This document shows positions 1-13,528 of a stretch of DNA of 64,000 bases, piece after piece. The notes under the pieces were generated by a model. It was given only the letters and a program-made list of their open reading frames with translations. It was not told where the DNA came from and ran no database searches. Position 1 is the stretch's first letter. Every line of letters begins with the position of its first letter. Origin of the DNA: Callipepla californica brunnescens (lineage: Eukaryota; Chordata; Aves; Galliformes; Odontophoridae); NCBI GenBank assembly GCA_023055505.1, contig JALIRH010000036.1, positions 4,836,001 to 4,900,000 on the forward strand, given 5' to 3'. Made by a program: the position numbers and the translations under genes.

Positions 1-1085
1 CAGCAGAATCCCACCCATCAGAAAGTCATCTGAAAAAGCATATAAAAGGAGGTGGAGAGAGCTCCTTAGAAACGTGCTGTGCTCTGAAGTCCTGTTCAGT
101 AGCATCAGGCAATGTTCTATCCTGCTGGAAGTGAATGATACAATTATCTATATGTACAGCAGCTTTTTTAGCATATGGCTTTTGATAAATGTGTGTGAAT
201 GGTGAACTCACGTTGCTGTAAATTCAGGAGACAACCCTTCAGTCTCCTGCAAGGCTTTGCTTCTGCACAAAGTGCAGGCAGGATCTTCACAATAACTTAC
301 TGAATTGTATCAATTATTTACCTTCTGGGCTTGCTTAGAAAAATAGCAGAAGGTTTTGTAACTGTGCCTTAAGAACCCAGGCAGCTATAGAGATCAGGTA
401 CATACAGAATAATAAAAAAAAAAAAGCTTGCCAGAAATGTTTTGGCTTTTAATAATACAGCCTTCCTGCTGCAGATTTCATCCTTTGATTTTAAGTAATG
501 ACTCATAATTAAAATAAATACAACTCGTCACGGTAGCTGATCAGAGCTTCCCAATGAAACTTGTTTGTAACAAACTTATTACCAGCTTGCTATAGCTCAA
601 ACATTGTACTCTGTACAGCTGGAGGCTTTGTGTAGTTGGATGATGACTGAATGTTCAATTGCACGTCTGAAGCATGCCACTGCTAACTAGGATAGCACCA
701 CTGAAATGCTGCCAGCTGGGAGGTGAAGAATGAAAAATAGATCGTCATAATACAGAGTAATTTAAGTTTAAAAAAGAAAAAGTGCTTTTGCAAACAAAAC
801 CTTTATAGAAAAGCTGTGATAATAACATACTTATTCCTTGTGCTGCCTTTCTCCTGAAGTTCTGTGTCACTCTGTGGTGGCTCTCCCACCAGACCTCTGC
901 TGTGCCAGCTCACTAACTGCTGAGCTCAGCCTGACCTGCCCAGGATGCACACACATCCTCCAGCCTCCGCTCTGCTGTGCAGATGGCTTTTAAGGGCTGA
1001 ATGGCAAAGCACAAAGTTTGCCCACTAAAACACAGTGAAGTATCACTTCAACGATACTTAACTCACTTTAAACAGTTTCACTTAC
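1..1085 (-). other. PANK4: PANK4 intron 3 (5' part), no further exon seen
   Basis: This stretch follows the donor GTAAG that closes PANK4 coding exon 3 on the minus strand. I looked for the next exon of the pantothenate-kinase fold and did not find it, so exon 4 and the rest of the gene lie left of the window. No repeat family or RNA gene was recognised. Confidence 0.6.
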
Positions 1086-4552
<3,467 letters not shown>

Positions 4553-4581
4553 TTTGAACGCTAGCCCCGCTCCTCGCCCGG

Positions 4582-4629
4582 CCTCATCGGTATGCAAATG
4601 TATGCGCATATATTTGCATGTTAACGAGG
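4582..4629. promoter_or_regulatory. Palindromic double octamer (POU/Oct) element upstream of PANK4
   Basis: Octamer ATGCAAAT at 4592–4599 and its inverse ATTTGCAT at 4612–4619 flank the self-complementary ATGCGCAT at 4602–4609. The outer arms CCTC (4582–4585) and GAGG (4626–4629) are symmetric about the same centre (4605.5). The element lies 30–77 bp upstream of the PANK4 ATG. ATGCAAAT is the classical site for OCT1/OCT2-type POU factors. Confidence 0.85.
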
Positions 4630-4895
4630 CGGGGCGCGTGGCCGAGGCGGAAGGAGAAGCGCACGCGCGGAGTAACGGTCGCTCTCGCGCCTGTTCCCGC
4701 CTCAGCGCTGAGGGGAGCGGGCGCGCGTCCGCCCCGCGGACCCTCCTCGCCTCTACGGGGCCGCAGGTAAGCCCGGGCAGCAGGAGCGTTGACGGGGCCG
4801 CCGCTTTCCGGTAGCGAGCGCCGTTTGCGCGAAGCGCCGTTCCCCGCCTCGAGGGCCGGGCCGCGTCCCTCAGCGCACACCCGCGCTGCCGTCAT

Positions 4896-4946
4896 CACGT
4901 GGGCCCGGTGCCTCGAGCGGGGCGGGCGCCCCCGCTCGGTCACGTG
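4896..4946. promoter_or_regulatory. Two CACGTG E-boxes in the CpG island
   Basis: CACGTG occurs at 4896–4901 (ATCACGTGGG) and 4941–4946 (GTCACGTGGC). TCACGTGG is the type of E-box used by USF, MYC/MAX and TFEB/TFE3. Binding is inferred from sequence only. Confidence 0.55.
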
Positions 4947-5054
4947 GCCTCGCCGTGAGCTCGGGGCCGCGTGCGGGCGCGGAGCGGTGCGCGGTTGTGG
5001 CCGCGCAGTGACCGCGGGCGCTCAGTAAAAGCAGTCGTTATTCTTAACTCAGGT

Positions 5055-5060
5055 TTTATT
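5055..5060 (-). terminator. Candidate poly(A) signal (AATAAA) for HES5 copy A
   Basis: TTTATT on the plus strand gives AATAAA in the direction of HES5 copy A, about 880 bp past its stop codon. It was the only perfect hexamer I noticed between that stop and the PANK4 promoter. It would put the 3' end of copy A inside the PANK4 CpG island, so it is tentative. Confidence 0.3.
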
Positions 5061-5170
5061 CGTTTTCGGTTTGGCGGAGGTTTGTGCAGCCCCCGAAGTG
5101 ACGGTGGCTGCCGCCGCGAGTGGCGCAGCTTCGCGCTTTACATCGTAACGTCCTCCAAGGACGGCGCCGA

Positions 5171-5936
5171 GTTTCCGTTCTCCCCGCGGAGGGGTACCGA
5201 GCCCTAAATATAATCTGTACAACCGCCTTTCATAAAAGGCCGATCAATAGCTCATGTAAAATCGGCTACACAGCCGTAACTTTCGTTCCTATGAGGACGT
5301 GAGGAGGAGCTCTTGCCTTTACGAAAGGCGTACATATCCCGAACCTCACAAACCGCTCTGACTTTGCGAGCAAGACATCCCGAGGAATTTCCTCTACACG
5401 CTTTGGGTCATGGTTTAACCATTTCCAGAGCACGCTCAGTACAGTCTACGAATATCATAGAACCCGAGGCAGCTAGGTTTTCACGCGTGTCCGCTTAGCC
5501 CAGCCCCGGCTGCAGCCTGTGGCTCAGGTGCAGGTGGTGTGGGGGTCCTGAGCGGGGCAGGATGCAGGAGGGGCTGCTGCTGGGCGGGCACCTGGAAACG
5601 CTAACCCGAACGTCTCAGGAGTTACAGCTTTCTCTACAGATGTACCCGTGCAACCTCACTAAGGTTAAGAACAGTCGCAGTTCGTCTCTGAGCGACCCGG
5701 TCCTCCCAGCAGGAGGGTTACGTCCCGCATTCCTTCAGAATAACTTTCTCTCCACGCGGTGGGGACATCTCAGTCCTTCTGGAAGAAGGGAAGCAGGCAT
5801 CCGTGCGCAGTAATGCTCTGCAGAAGGAGAACGTTTTTCTCCTACTGGTGAGAGGAGTAGGGGGACTTCTGTAGCAAGTCACGGTCTCCTCTGGAATATG
5901 CACCAGTGTCCGTGTGATGGTGAGCGTGCTCTCGGC
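5171..5936 (-). other. Probable 3' UTR of HES5 copy A / short intergenic spacer
   Basis: Between the PANK4 CpG island and the stop codon of HES5 copy A. No coding exon, repeat or RNA gene recognised. Given the downstream AATAAA candidate, much of it may be transcribed as 3' UTR. Confidence 0.4.
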
Positions 5937-6621
5937 CTACCAGGGCCTCCAGAGGTTGCAGGAGGGCTTCACTGGTGCTTGTTTTGCAGGGGGCTGGTGA
6001 GTGGAAGTGGGTGCAGAAAGAGAACCAGAGTCCTTGGGCATCGCTTGCGACCTTTGGAAATGGCAGATCAGCTTCATCTGAGTTTCTGTGTTTGCTGAAT
6101 GGAGAGACAGGAATTGCAGAGCTTCTTTGAGGCACCAGGCGTACCCTTGGCAGTAATCCTGCTGTAGGCTTTTGGCAGAGGCTGCAAAAGCTGAAAGAGG
6201 AGATGAGGAAAGAAGCGTTAGGCAGGCAGACTCAGACGGGTGTTGTGCCAGAATGCAAGGGCAGCAAGTGGGGTCAGGGCACGCGCTCACCTCGGCTGTA
6301 TTTCAGGTAGCTGACCGTCATCTCCAGGATGTCGGCTTTCTCCAGCTTGGAGTTGGGTTGGTGTCTCTGGAACTCCTTCTCCAGCAGCACCTTCAGCTGC
6401 TCGATGCTGCTGTTAATCCTATCGCGACGCAGTTTCTCTACAATGGGTTTCCTCAGCTGTAACACAAAGCAGGAGGACAGTTAGTGACAAGTTTTTCCCC
6501 TCCCATCTCTGTGCCATCCCTCAGCCCTTCCCAGCCGTGTGCCCTTGCAGGCTGAGTGGATACTTACTCTGTTCTTCTCTTTGGGTGTCAGGAATTCCAG
6601 GGAGAGAGCGCTGGGTGCCAT
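5937..6621 (-). CDS. HES5: HES5-type bHLH-Orange transcriptional repressor, copy A (complete, 157 aa)
   Basis: Three coding exons on the minus strand: 6621–6568 (54 nt), 6456–6291 (166 nt) and 6190–5937 (254 nt), GT/AG junctions, 474 nt in frame. The protein starts [18 protein letters not shown], the HES5 signature. It has the KP-containing basic region and HLH (residues 19–72, [16 protein letters not shown]), an Orange domain from about residue 85 ([17 protein letters not shown]) and C-terminal WRPW (154–157), which recruits Groucho/TLE. HES5 is a nuclear N-box/E-box-binding repressor induced by Notch that blocks neuronal differentiation. Of the three copies this one is closest to mammalian HES5 after the bHLH ([11 protein letters not shown], then [10 protein letters not shown]), so I take it as the direct orthologue. 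A TATA box and RBPJ site lie just upstream. Confidence 0.95.
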
Positions 6622-6690
6622 TATCCGAGAGCTGCTGTCAGCACGAAGCTGGCTGCTTGGCCGGCGGGGAAGGCAGCGCAGAGTTCCTCT

Positions 6691-6840
6691 ATTTATACGC
6701 AGGAGCTGCATACAAATGTATGTGTCCAAAGCTACTTGGAGTTTCCCACAGTCGATAGCCAATCCATGTGTGCCCCGGGACAATAGGGACAGCATCTATT
6801 ACAGCATGGTAAATTGACTGTGAATTGCCTGGGGATAATA
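6691..6840 (-). promoter_or_regulatory. Promoter of HES5 copy A: TATA, RBPJ, CCAAT, SOX-like, GGATAAT
   Basis: In gene orientation the elements are GGATAAT-type box (TATTATCCCCAGGC, 6840–6827), CTATTGT SOX-like site (6786–6780), ATTGG/CCAAT box (6763–6759), RBPJ/CSL site TGTGGGAAAC (6750–6741) and TATAAAT (6697–6691). The RBPJ-to-TATA gap is 43 nt. TATA is about 70 bp upstream of the ATG, so transcription should start near 6665. RBPJ sites of this kind are how Notch activates HES genes. Confidence 0.85.
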
Positions 6841-6917
6841 CCCTGCTCCCAAAGGAGCAGGTGGACTGAGGAGTGTGTGACACAATGGGGCCTGGCATGA
6901 GGGCGCTGGGGTAAGAA

Positions 6918-6927
6918 CGTGGGAAAG
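6918..6927 (+). promoter_or_regulatory. Second RBPJ-type site upstream of HES5 copy A
   Basis: CGTGGGAAAG matches the YGTGGGAA RBPJ consensus and lies about 170 bp beyond the proximal site, on the opposite strand. The flank GTGGGAAAGCG is shared with the isolated site at 16422–16431. Confidence 0.55.
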
Positions 6928-8302
6928 CGTTTGCCATCATTATAATCCAACTTCTGCCTGATGTTGGGAACCTCGACATCTCAATGTGCTGCCTTTTCCC
7001 AGGCTGTGCTGAAATTAAGCACAGAAGTCTGATCCCAGGAAGAGATAATGCTCTGTCCCTATGACCAAAAGAGAGATTGAAAAGGAAAAGATGCAGAATT
7101 AGAGGGACTAAACCCTTTCAGTGACATTAAACCGTGCTTAGATGAATACAGTACCAGATAATTTTTAGACAACTACTGGCTAAAATCAGGGGAAGAACCC
7201 TTAAAACAACTTTCTCTAAGCTGTTAGCATGACATGTTTTCCTTCCCCCTGTTCAAATGCATCAAGTCCCTCTGCGAGGTGTATTAAACGCTCTTCCTTG
7301 CTTTGTTTGGATAATCTGGGCTCTCCTGTGGCATGTAATGATTATGAGGCCTTTCCCAAATGTGTCCTATTTGATTTCACACCTCTGTGTGAATGCCTCC
7401 CTGTTCCCTGCTCCCTTGGTAGTAAAGCCCCTAAGTGTAGTTTCCCTGTGCAGACAGCTGAGGTGTAGTGGAAGGTCAGTTCCTGCTATCAGCTTCTGTG
7501 TGTTGCCCTATTTGCTGGATGTAAGCGCGGCTGCTGGGATACCCTGGGACTCTCTCAGTACGCTTACCGTGTGCAAGGAAAGGAAGCAGAAGGCAGCAGG
7601 ATGTGGGGCTAAAGCTGCCTTTCTGAGATGTTTTCCAGGCAGCTGCAGGTTGTGGGCCCGCTGCCCCAGCTCCATCCAGTGCAGAGCTGGCAGGGCAGTC
7701 GTGCCCTTGTGTGTGCAAGGTCAGAGGCTGGCTCTGAGCACAGGGAGCAAAGCCAGGCTGGCACTGCTAGTGTTTGAGTACCTGTTTCTCACCGCAACAG
7801 TGTTTGTGGAAGCCCTCTCCATTTCCTCTGCCAGCCTTTAAAAAACCGATGAGGAAACCTTTCGTTTCCTGTGCCAGCTGCAGTCATGCTGCTTCCCTGC
7901 CCTCACTGCTGATGGTTGGCAAAAAACTATCGCCGAGCAGAGAGCATGAGACCTGTTGCAAATCAGTCCCCAGCATTATTTTGTCAGCTTGTGGCTGGCA
8001 CTGTTCCTCGCATCCGGGGCTCCCTGCTCTGTTCTGGGAGTGTTGTGCAGCTCTGGGCCCATGCGGGATGGCTGTGGCCTGCAGGAAGGCCCGACAGCAA
8101 AGGGCTCAGCGAGGTGGGAAGGAAGCTGTGACCCAGTTTTCAGTTCTGGAGATATGAAGTGAGTGGTTTTAAATAATGCCATCCTATCACCAACGTCCCA
8201 CGGCTCCCAAGGGCTAAACCAGCTCGTGCTGATTAAAGCATTATCCCTTCCTCGGCGCGGGCAGATGGTGCAGCAGGCGTTAGCTTTCTGCTCAGGACCC
8301 AC
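6928..8302. other. Intergenic, nothing recognised
   Basis: No exon with matching splice sites, RNA gene or repeat family was recognised on either strand. Open frames here look random, with no conserved motif. Confidence 0.45.
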
Positions 8303-8385
8303 CGAGGCACACTTCTTTTGTTGGCAGTTTAACACCGTGAATGGGGCAATGTGGGAAACCCTTGGAACTGCAGGCTCGCACCATC
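8303..8385 (+). promoter_or_regulatory. RBPJ-site module b (partial copy)
   Basis: GGCACACTTC (8306–8315) followed after 34 nt by TGTGGGAAAC (8350–8359). The same two-part arrangement recurs in modules c–f. This copy lacks the upstream CACTAATG block and is the most diverged. Confidence 0.6.
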
Positions 8386-9380
8386 TGATGTGAATGGTGA
8401 ACCAGGCGAGCCGCCTTGCAGCGTGCACAAAACAACAGCCCCCGCTGCTTCAGCCCCAGCTCCACTCCCCCTGAAAGGGCGGTGGATCTGTCTCACCTAC
8501 CCTGGCAGCTCGGGGTGAATCAAAGAGAAGCAAGTCTCTCTTCGGTTTATTTTTTTTTCTTTTTTCCCCTAAGTTTTGTGACAAGATACTTCCCCACGTG
8601 AACGTCAGGTTAAGGACCTCCCTGGAGTGTGCCTAGAGTGCATCCCATGTGGGATGTGCCCTCTGGAAATGCTTCAGTAAGAGAAAAACTCCTGTGCTGG
8701 AGGCAGGCGGATTGCTCTGTGCTAAAGCCTCTGTGAGCAGCCTGCTCAGCTGGGGCTCAGCTCCTGGTGTGTCCCTCTGGCACCTGGTGGTGGTCCAGGA
8801 CCTCCTCCCCATCCTTCCCCCCTCTGCCAGGGATGTGCAGCTCTGTTGTGTGGAGTCAGGAGGAAGGCTGGCAGAGTGTCCCCCAACTTGCTAAACTCAT
8901 AGAGCTGCCTGAATGTGGCACAGTCATTCCTTTTCTCAGAGGGAGACGTGCTGTGTGGACCCAGGGCCTTGCTTTCTTAGTGGTTCCTCTGTCACTCCCA
9001 AGTGAGCTCATCCATTTCCAGCCAGGTGGAGCCCTGGGCTGCGGTGCTGTGGCTGCTGGGAGGTGGCAGTGTCGGCACAGCTGAGTGCTGCTCAGTGTGC
9101 TGGGGCCTGAGGGGCTTACACCTTGCCTTTCCACTTGCAGAGCATCTTTGTTTTAGACCATCTCCTATATTCGTGTCAGCCTGTCTCAGAAATGCTTTTG
9201 ATGGTGTTTTTAAAGAAATAATTACTTTTTTTTTTTTTTGGCCTTCCTTAAATGGTTTAAAATCTTTCTGACAACCCCTCTCAAGGCACCTATTTAGTGT
9301 CAAAGAGCATAACGTTCCCAAGTTTTAAAAGGGCTCGCATAATACTGATCGATCAATGTGCTCCTTGGGAAAATAGCCCT

Positions 9381-9552
9381 CCAGATGGCCTATCGGGACA
9401 GGAATTGCTGGTCACCACAATGCGCAGCCAAAGAGCGTCACTAATGCGGGCTGTTGTGAGGCACGCTTCCTTTGTGGGCCCTTTGAATGTCATAAATGGG
9501 GAAGAAAGTGTGGGAAACTCTGAGAAACTCAGGCCCACACTCTGAGGTTAAT
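9381..9552 (+). promoter_or_regulatory. RBPJ-site module c (full copy, Notch paired-site-like)
   Basis: Order: CCAGATGGC E-box (9381–9389), CACTAATGCGGG (9439–9450), GGCACGCTTCCTTTGT (9460–9475), TGTGGGAAAC (9509–9518), CCCACAC (9534–9540). The last two form a head-to-head arrangement with about 15–16 nt between, like the SPS paired RBPJ sites of Notch targets, but the second site is degenerate. CTTTGT is a SOX-like core and CAGATG a proneural bHLH-like E-box. Enhancer function is inferred. Confidence 0.7.
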
Positions 9553-11495
9553 AGGGGCTTTGTCGAGAGAGTATTCCTGAGCTGTGGGATCAGCATAATA
9601 AACAACATCTTCCCCAGGGGAGGGAATGTGTTGGGGCAGGGGAGCATAACCCCAGGGGGCAGAGGAGCAGTAAGAAGCTTTGCATTCAATTATGATAAGT
9701 GATAATAATTAATAAATTGTAAACATAACCTTTGCTTTGCTGGGAAGGGTGAAGCCAGAGGTCTGGCTTTTCGCTCACCAGTAATTGGGGGGGTGAAGCC
9801 TGCAGGGCTGAGCCTCAGGCTGGCGGGGAGCAGGAGCACTGCACTCGCACCCAGCACGGACCCTGGGCCGCCTTCCTCACGCTGCCCAGCACGAGCTCAC
9901 TGCAGGCAGTGGGGCTGAGCTGCCCCAGCCCCTGGCTGGTCCCTGCCTTAATTGGGTGTGGTTTAAAAATACACAGGCGTGGATGAACAGCTTGAGTGCC
10001 GTTGGGATGCAGAGGCTTGTACTAATTGAGAGAGGCAGGTTGAGCGCAGCGAGGTGGTGACTTTTCAACATCACTAAGCAACCAGTAAAGCTAAGAATAT
10101 CTCCTCTGAATTATTGAGTACCTCGTTAGGAAAAACAGATCTGTTTCAGCACTGCTATCAGCCCTGGTGAATCGCAGAACGGTGCCACAAACCCATCTTG
10201 TGCATCACTGGCAGGTGGATGATCCAGCAGCACTCACCTGGCTCGTGTGATCTGGGTAAAGTAGGAACCCCAGAGGCTGTAATGGGGAACAGCACAAGGC
10301 TGTGGTGTGTGAGGTGGCCAGGGGTCCATCGCAGGTCAGCTACCAGCCAGGTGCACGTAGCAGGGTTTGCAAACAGTTTGATTTTATCAGCTTGGACGAT
10401 CTGAGTTTGACCCTTAAATAAGCAGCCACTGGACAAGCTTGACTATTGGTAGGTTTTAGTGTGATTAAGTAAAGAAGTTTACTTTAGAAATAAAGTTTCT
10501 CAAGGGCATCCTTCCCAGCTGGTAGGAGCTGGGGGTGTTGGCCAATGATAGTTTTGTGCTATTATTGTATAGAATAAGAGGGTTCTCTCATATATCCAGA
10601 TCAGTGCTGTTTTTCAGCCTCTCTTTGGCTGTGTGGGAGCAGGGCATGAGCAGCTCTCATCCTGCTCAGGAGCGAGGAACCTTGCAGTCCATGCGCAGGG
10701 CTGGAGCTGAGGCTGCATGCAGACTGTGCCTCTGCAAATCCCGCTTAGCTCGGGTCGCCCAGCTGGTGCAAGGAGCGTGGGCAGCCTCGTGGAAATCTCC
10801 TGTAAGAGGATATGCCAGATTTGTGCTCTGAATTGAGCTGGGGTGAAAACAACAAGGGAGGACCATGTAAAGAGAGGTGGCAGAGAAAGTGGGTAGGGAG
10901 CACTCTGAAGCCTGGGGGAGTTTCTCAGCTCCTGAGGCACCAGACCTCGTTCTTGGTGTGCTTTGGACCCCTAGGTAGGTGTCAGGGGGAAAAAAATAAG
11001 TCAGGATTAGGGGGAAATGATTTAGGAGAAGAGGTGCTGTTTTAATTTTTGATTGCTGTCAGATGATATGTCCTTTTAGCCATAGTTTTGTGTGTTAGCA
11101 CCTCTTAATTGGACAGAAAGCAAGGGACCGAGATCAGGTTGGTGAGCAAATCTGTGAGGAATGAGGGGGAAATAATCTGGTTGTGAGAGAAGTGATTTGC
11201 TGTGGTCTGGATAGGTTGCCCTTAGGTATCTGGGGCTGCACCACTCAGTTTGCCCCTTCCCTTTCACCTCCAGTTTTGGTTCTGATCACTTTTCCTGGAG
11301 ATGCTTCTCTGCAGGATCTGAAAATCCTGCTCTGCCGAGTGTACGTCACAGATAGAAACTATGTCCTGGAATGAAGGGCTTGGAAATGGCATCTCTGCTG
11401 GCTTCCCCACTGCAGGGGGCTGCGTGCCGCGTTGAGTTGCGAAGCATTATCCATTTTAATCGTTTAAAACCAAAGGATTAAGAACTAAAACCATT
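9553..11495. other. Intergenic, no gene recognised
   Basis: Contains short homopolymer runs but no recognisable exon, RNA gene or repeat. Part of its right end may be distal 3' flank of HES5 copy B. Confidence 0.45.
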
Positions 11496-11501
11496 TTTAT
11501 T
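11496..11501 (-). terminator. Candidate poly(A) signal (AATAAA) for HES5 copy B
   Basis: TTTATT on the plus strand reads AATAAA toward the 3' side of copy B, about 770 bp past its stop codon. This is a plausible 3' UTR length for a HES gene and would make 11480–12270 the 3' UTR. Confidence 0.5.
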
Positions 11502-12270
11502 GCACTGTACAGCAAAGACACCAAAGTTGAGCATCACAGAGGATGAATACATCAGAACTTTATAAAAGCTTCTTAAGCTCTGTAGCATGTTCAGTGAAAT
11601 GCTTTGTACAGCACTGATCGCCTCCCTTCCTCCCCCACCCTCACCCTAAATATATTACAGGTATTTCCTTTACAAAAGGCATCGATTATCCCTCCACGGA
11701 GAGCAGCACGTACTGGATATTAAGAGAATTTTCCCTACTCTGTTATCATAATAATGATCTGTAAGAAATTGTGCTATGAATAGCATAGGAACTTCAGAAG
11801 CATCGTTGTTTCTGAATAACACTTTCGCTCGGAAGGAGAGCTCAGTGCTCTCTTTATGATACAAAGTACATTCTCAGAAGTGCTCCTTCTTTAGGAAGGT
11901 CAGGACATTGTCTGCCCACAATGCAGCACTTGAACCAGTGACCCAGGGAGTTCATAGACAGATTTCCACCGCAGCTTTGCAGCCCGGAGAGGCGAGGTGG
12001 AGGTGAAGGTGTTGGCTCCAGGTTGCTGCAGAGCTTGGCCCTCTCCTTGGCTTACAGGAGCAGCACATTTGCTACAAATACACAGTCCTTCACTGTGAAG
12101 GGAAACTACTCAGCAACCTTCATTTCTCATAACAGAAAAACAAAGCCTTCCCCCTCCCACCTTTGGAAAGCAATGTTTCCTACTTTGAAGAGGGATTATG
12201 AAATCACAAGTCCCTCTATTTATACATTTTTAAGCAAAACATAGGAATAAAGCAAAGTTCATCAGCAGGT

Positions 12271-13284
12271 CTACCAGGGTCTCCAGATGGTCTGAGCCAC
12301 TGCTGCAGTTTTCTGGGCAGGCTGCTTTCTGCTGAGTGCACAGGGTGACCGAGGAGCTCTGCGCGTGGCAGCAGAGCGCATGATGTCTGCACCCATCTGA
12401 GCTTTGCAGAAATGCTTCATCAGCTGCGTCTGAGTTTCCTTCTTGGGTTCATAGTAGGATAGAAAATGCATCGCTTCCTTTAAGCACCGCAGGTATCCAC
12501 TGTTGAAGTCCTGCTCTGGGTTCATGTGAATGAATGCTAGAAAAAGAAAGAGAGGAGCAAATAGAGTAAGATCATTACCAAAGCACGGGACAGTGGCAAC
12601 TCATGCTTGAAACTTCTGTCCACGAGCCTTGACTGTGGGCCTGGGTGTGGGCTGAGGCATCCCAGCGATCTGTGGGACTGCAGAGGCCCATGGGAGCATG
12701 TGATGGGATGGTGCTGTGTGCTCACCTGGCTCCTGCAGCTGGCTCTGCTGCTTCAGGTAGCTGACGGCCACCTCCAGGATGTCGGCTTTCTCCAGCTTGG
12801 AGTTGGGTTGGTGTCTCTGGAACTCCTTCTCCAGGAGCAGCTTCAGCTGCTCGATGCTGCTGTTAATGCGGTCCCGGCGCATCTTCTCCACCACCGGCTT
12901 CCTGAGCTGTAGAAGAGATGGAGCACTTGTTAAGGATTTTCTGGGGTTTGACCTGCTTCGCCTTCTGACCGTTCCCTATGCACACAAAGTTCGAGGACAC
13001 TTTCTTTTGGTGGGAGAGCTTTGCCATGCTGCCTGTTACCCACTCATATTCATTTAGAAAAAAATCGCCTTTGCTACATCCCATTTGTATTCCCCAGGGT
13101 CATCTTCTCCCTCCTTCTCTCATCTTTTCCCATGTAATGCATGTTTGAAAGAGGCAGTGCCTTGCACAGGGCACAGACCAGTCCTGACCAATACGATCCC
13201 GTCAAGGGTTCTACTTACTTTATTCTTCTCTTTTGGCAGCAGTTTCTCATCCATGTGGATCATGAGAGCGTTACTGGGAGCCAT
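12271..13284 (-). CDS. HES5-type bHLH-Orange repressor, copy B (complete, 170 aa)
   Basis: Minus-strand coding exons are 13284–13219 (66 nt), 12906–12726 (181 nt) and 12536–12271 (266 nt), GT/AG junctions, 513 nt in frame. It starts MAPSNALMIHMDEKLLPKEK; exon 1 is four codons longer than in copy A. The bHLH (residues 23–76) contains [20 protein letters not shown]; a diverged Orange-type segment begins about residue 91 (DFNSGYLRCLKEAMHFL), and the protein ends TIWRPW (WRPW 167–170, Groucho/TLE recruitment). The linker after the HLH is QQSQLQEP, shared in part with copy C but not copy A. It is presumably Notch-regulated through the RBPJ site 43 nt upstream of its TATA box. It corresponds to one of the extra HES5 paralogues (Hes5-2/-3) described in chick; I cannot assign which. 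Confidence 0.94.
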
Positions 13285-13374
13285 TCCAGGTGCTGTCAGC
13301 CCTGGGTGCAGCCTGTCCACGTGTGCTGCTGTGCTGAGCATGGGGCTGTGCTCTGGCGGTGTCCGACCACCTCT

Positions 13375-13528
13375 ATTTATACACTGAAGCCTTTAGCAGA
13401 TATGTGAGTCTGGAGGTGGCTGGTGTTTCCCACAGCCATTCAGCCAATCCAGGCACGCAGCTGCACAATAGGGGAAGCATCCATCAGTGCACGGTGGATT
13501 GATCCTAAATGCCCTGGGGAGAATAACC
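13375..13528 (-). promoter_or_regulatory. Promoter of HES5 copy B: TATA, RBPJ, CCAAT, SOX-like, GGATAAT-like
   Basis: Elements given 3' to 5' of the gene: TATAAAT (13381–13375), TGTGGGAAAC (13434–13425), ATTGG (13448–13444), CTATTGT (13471–13465) and GGTTATTCTCCCCAGGGC (13528–13511). Gaps between elements are 43, 9, 16 and 39 nt, almost the same as in copies A and C. GACTCACA lies 16 nt past the RBPJ GTGGGAA, a degenerate second half of a paired site. Confidence 0.85.
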
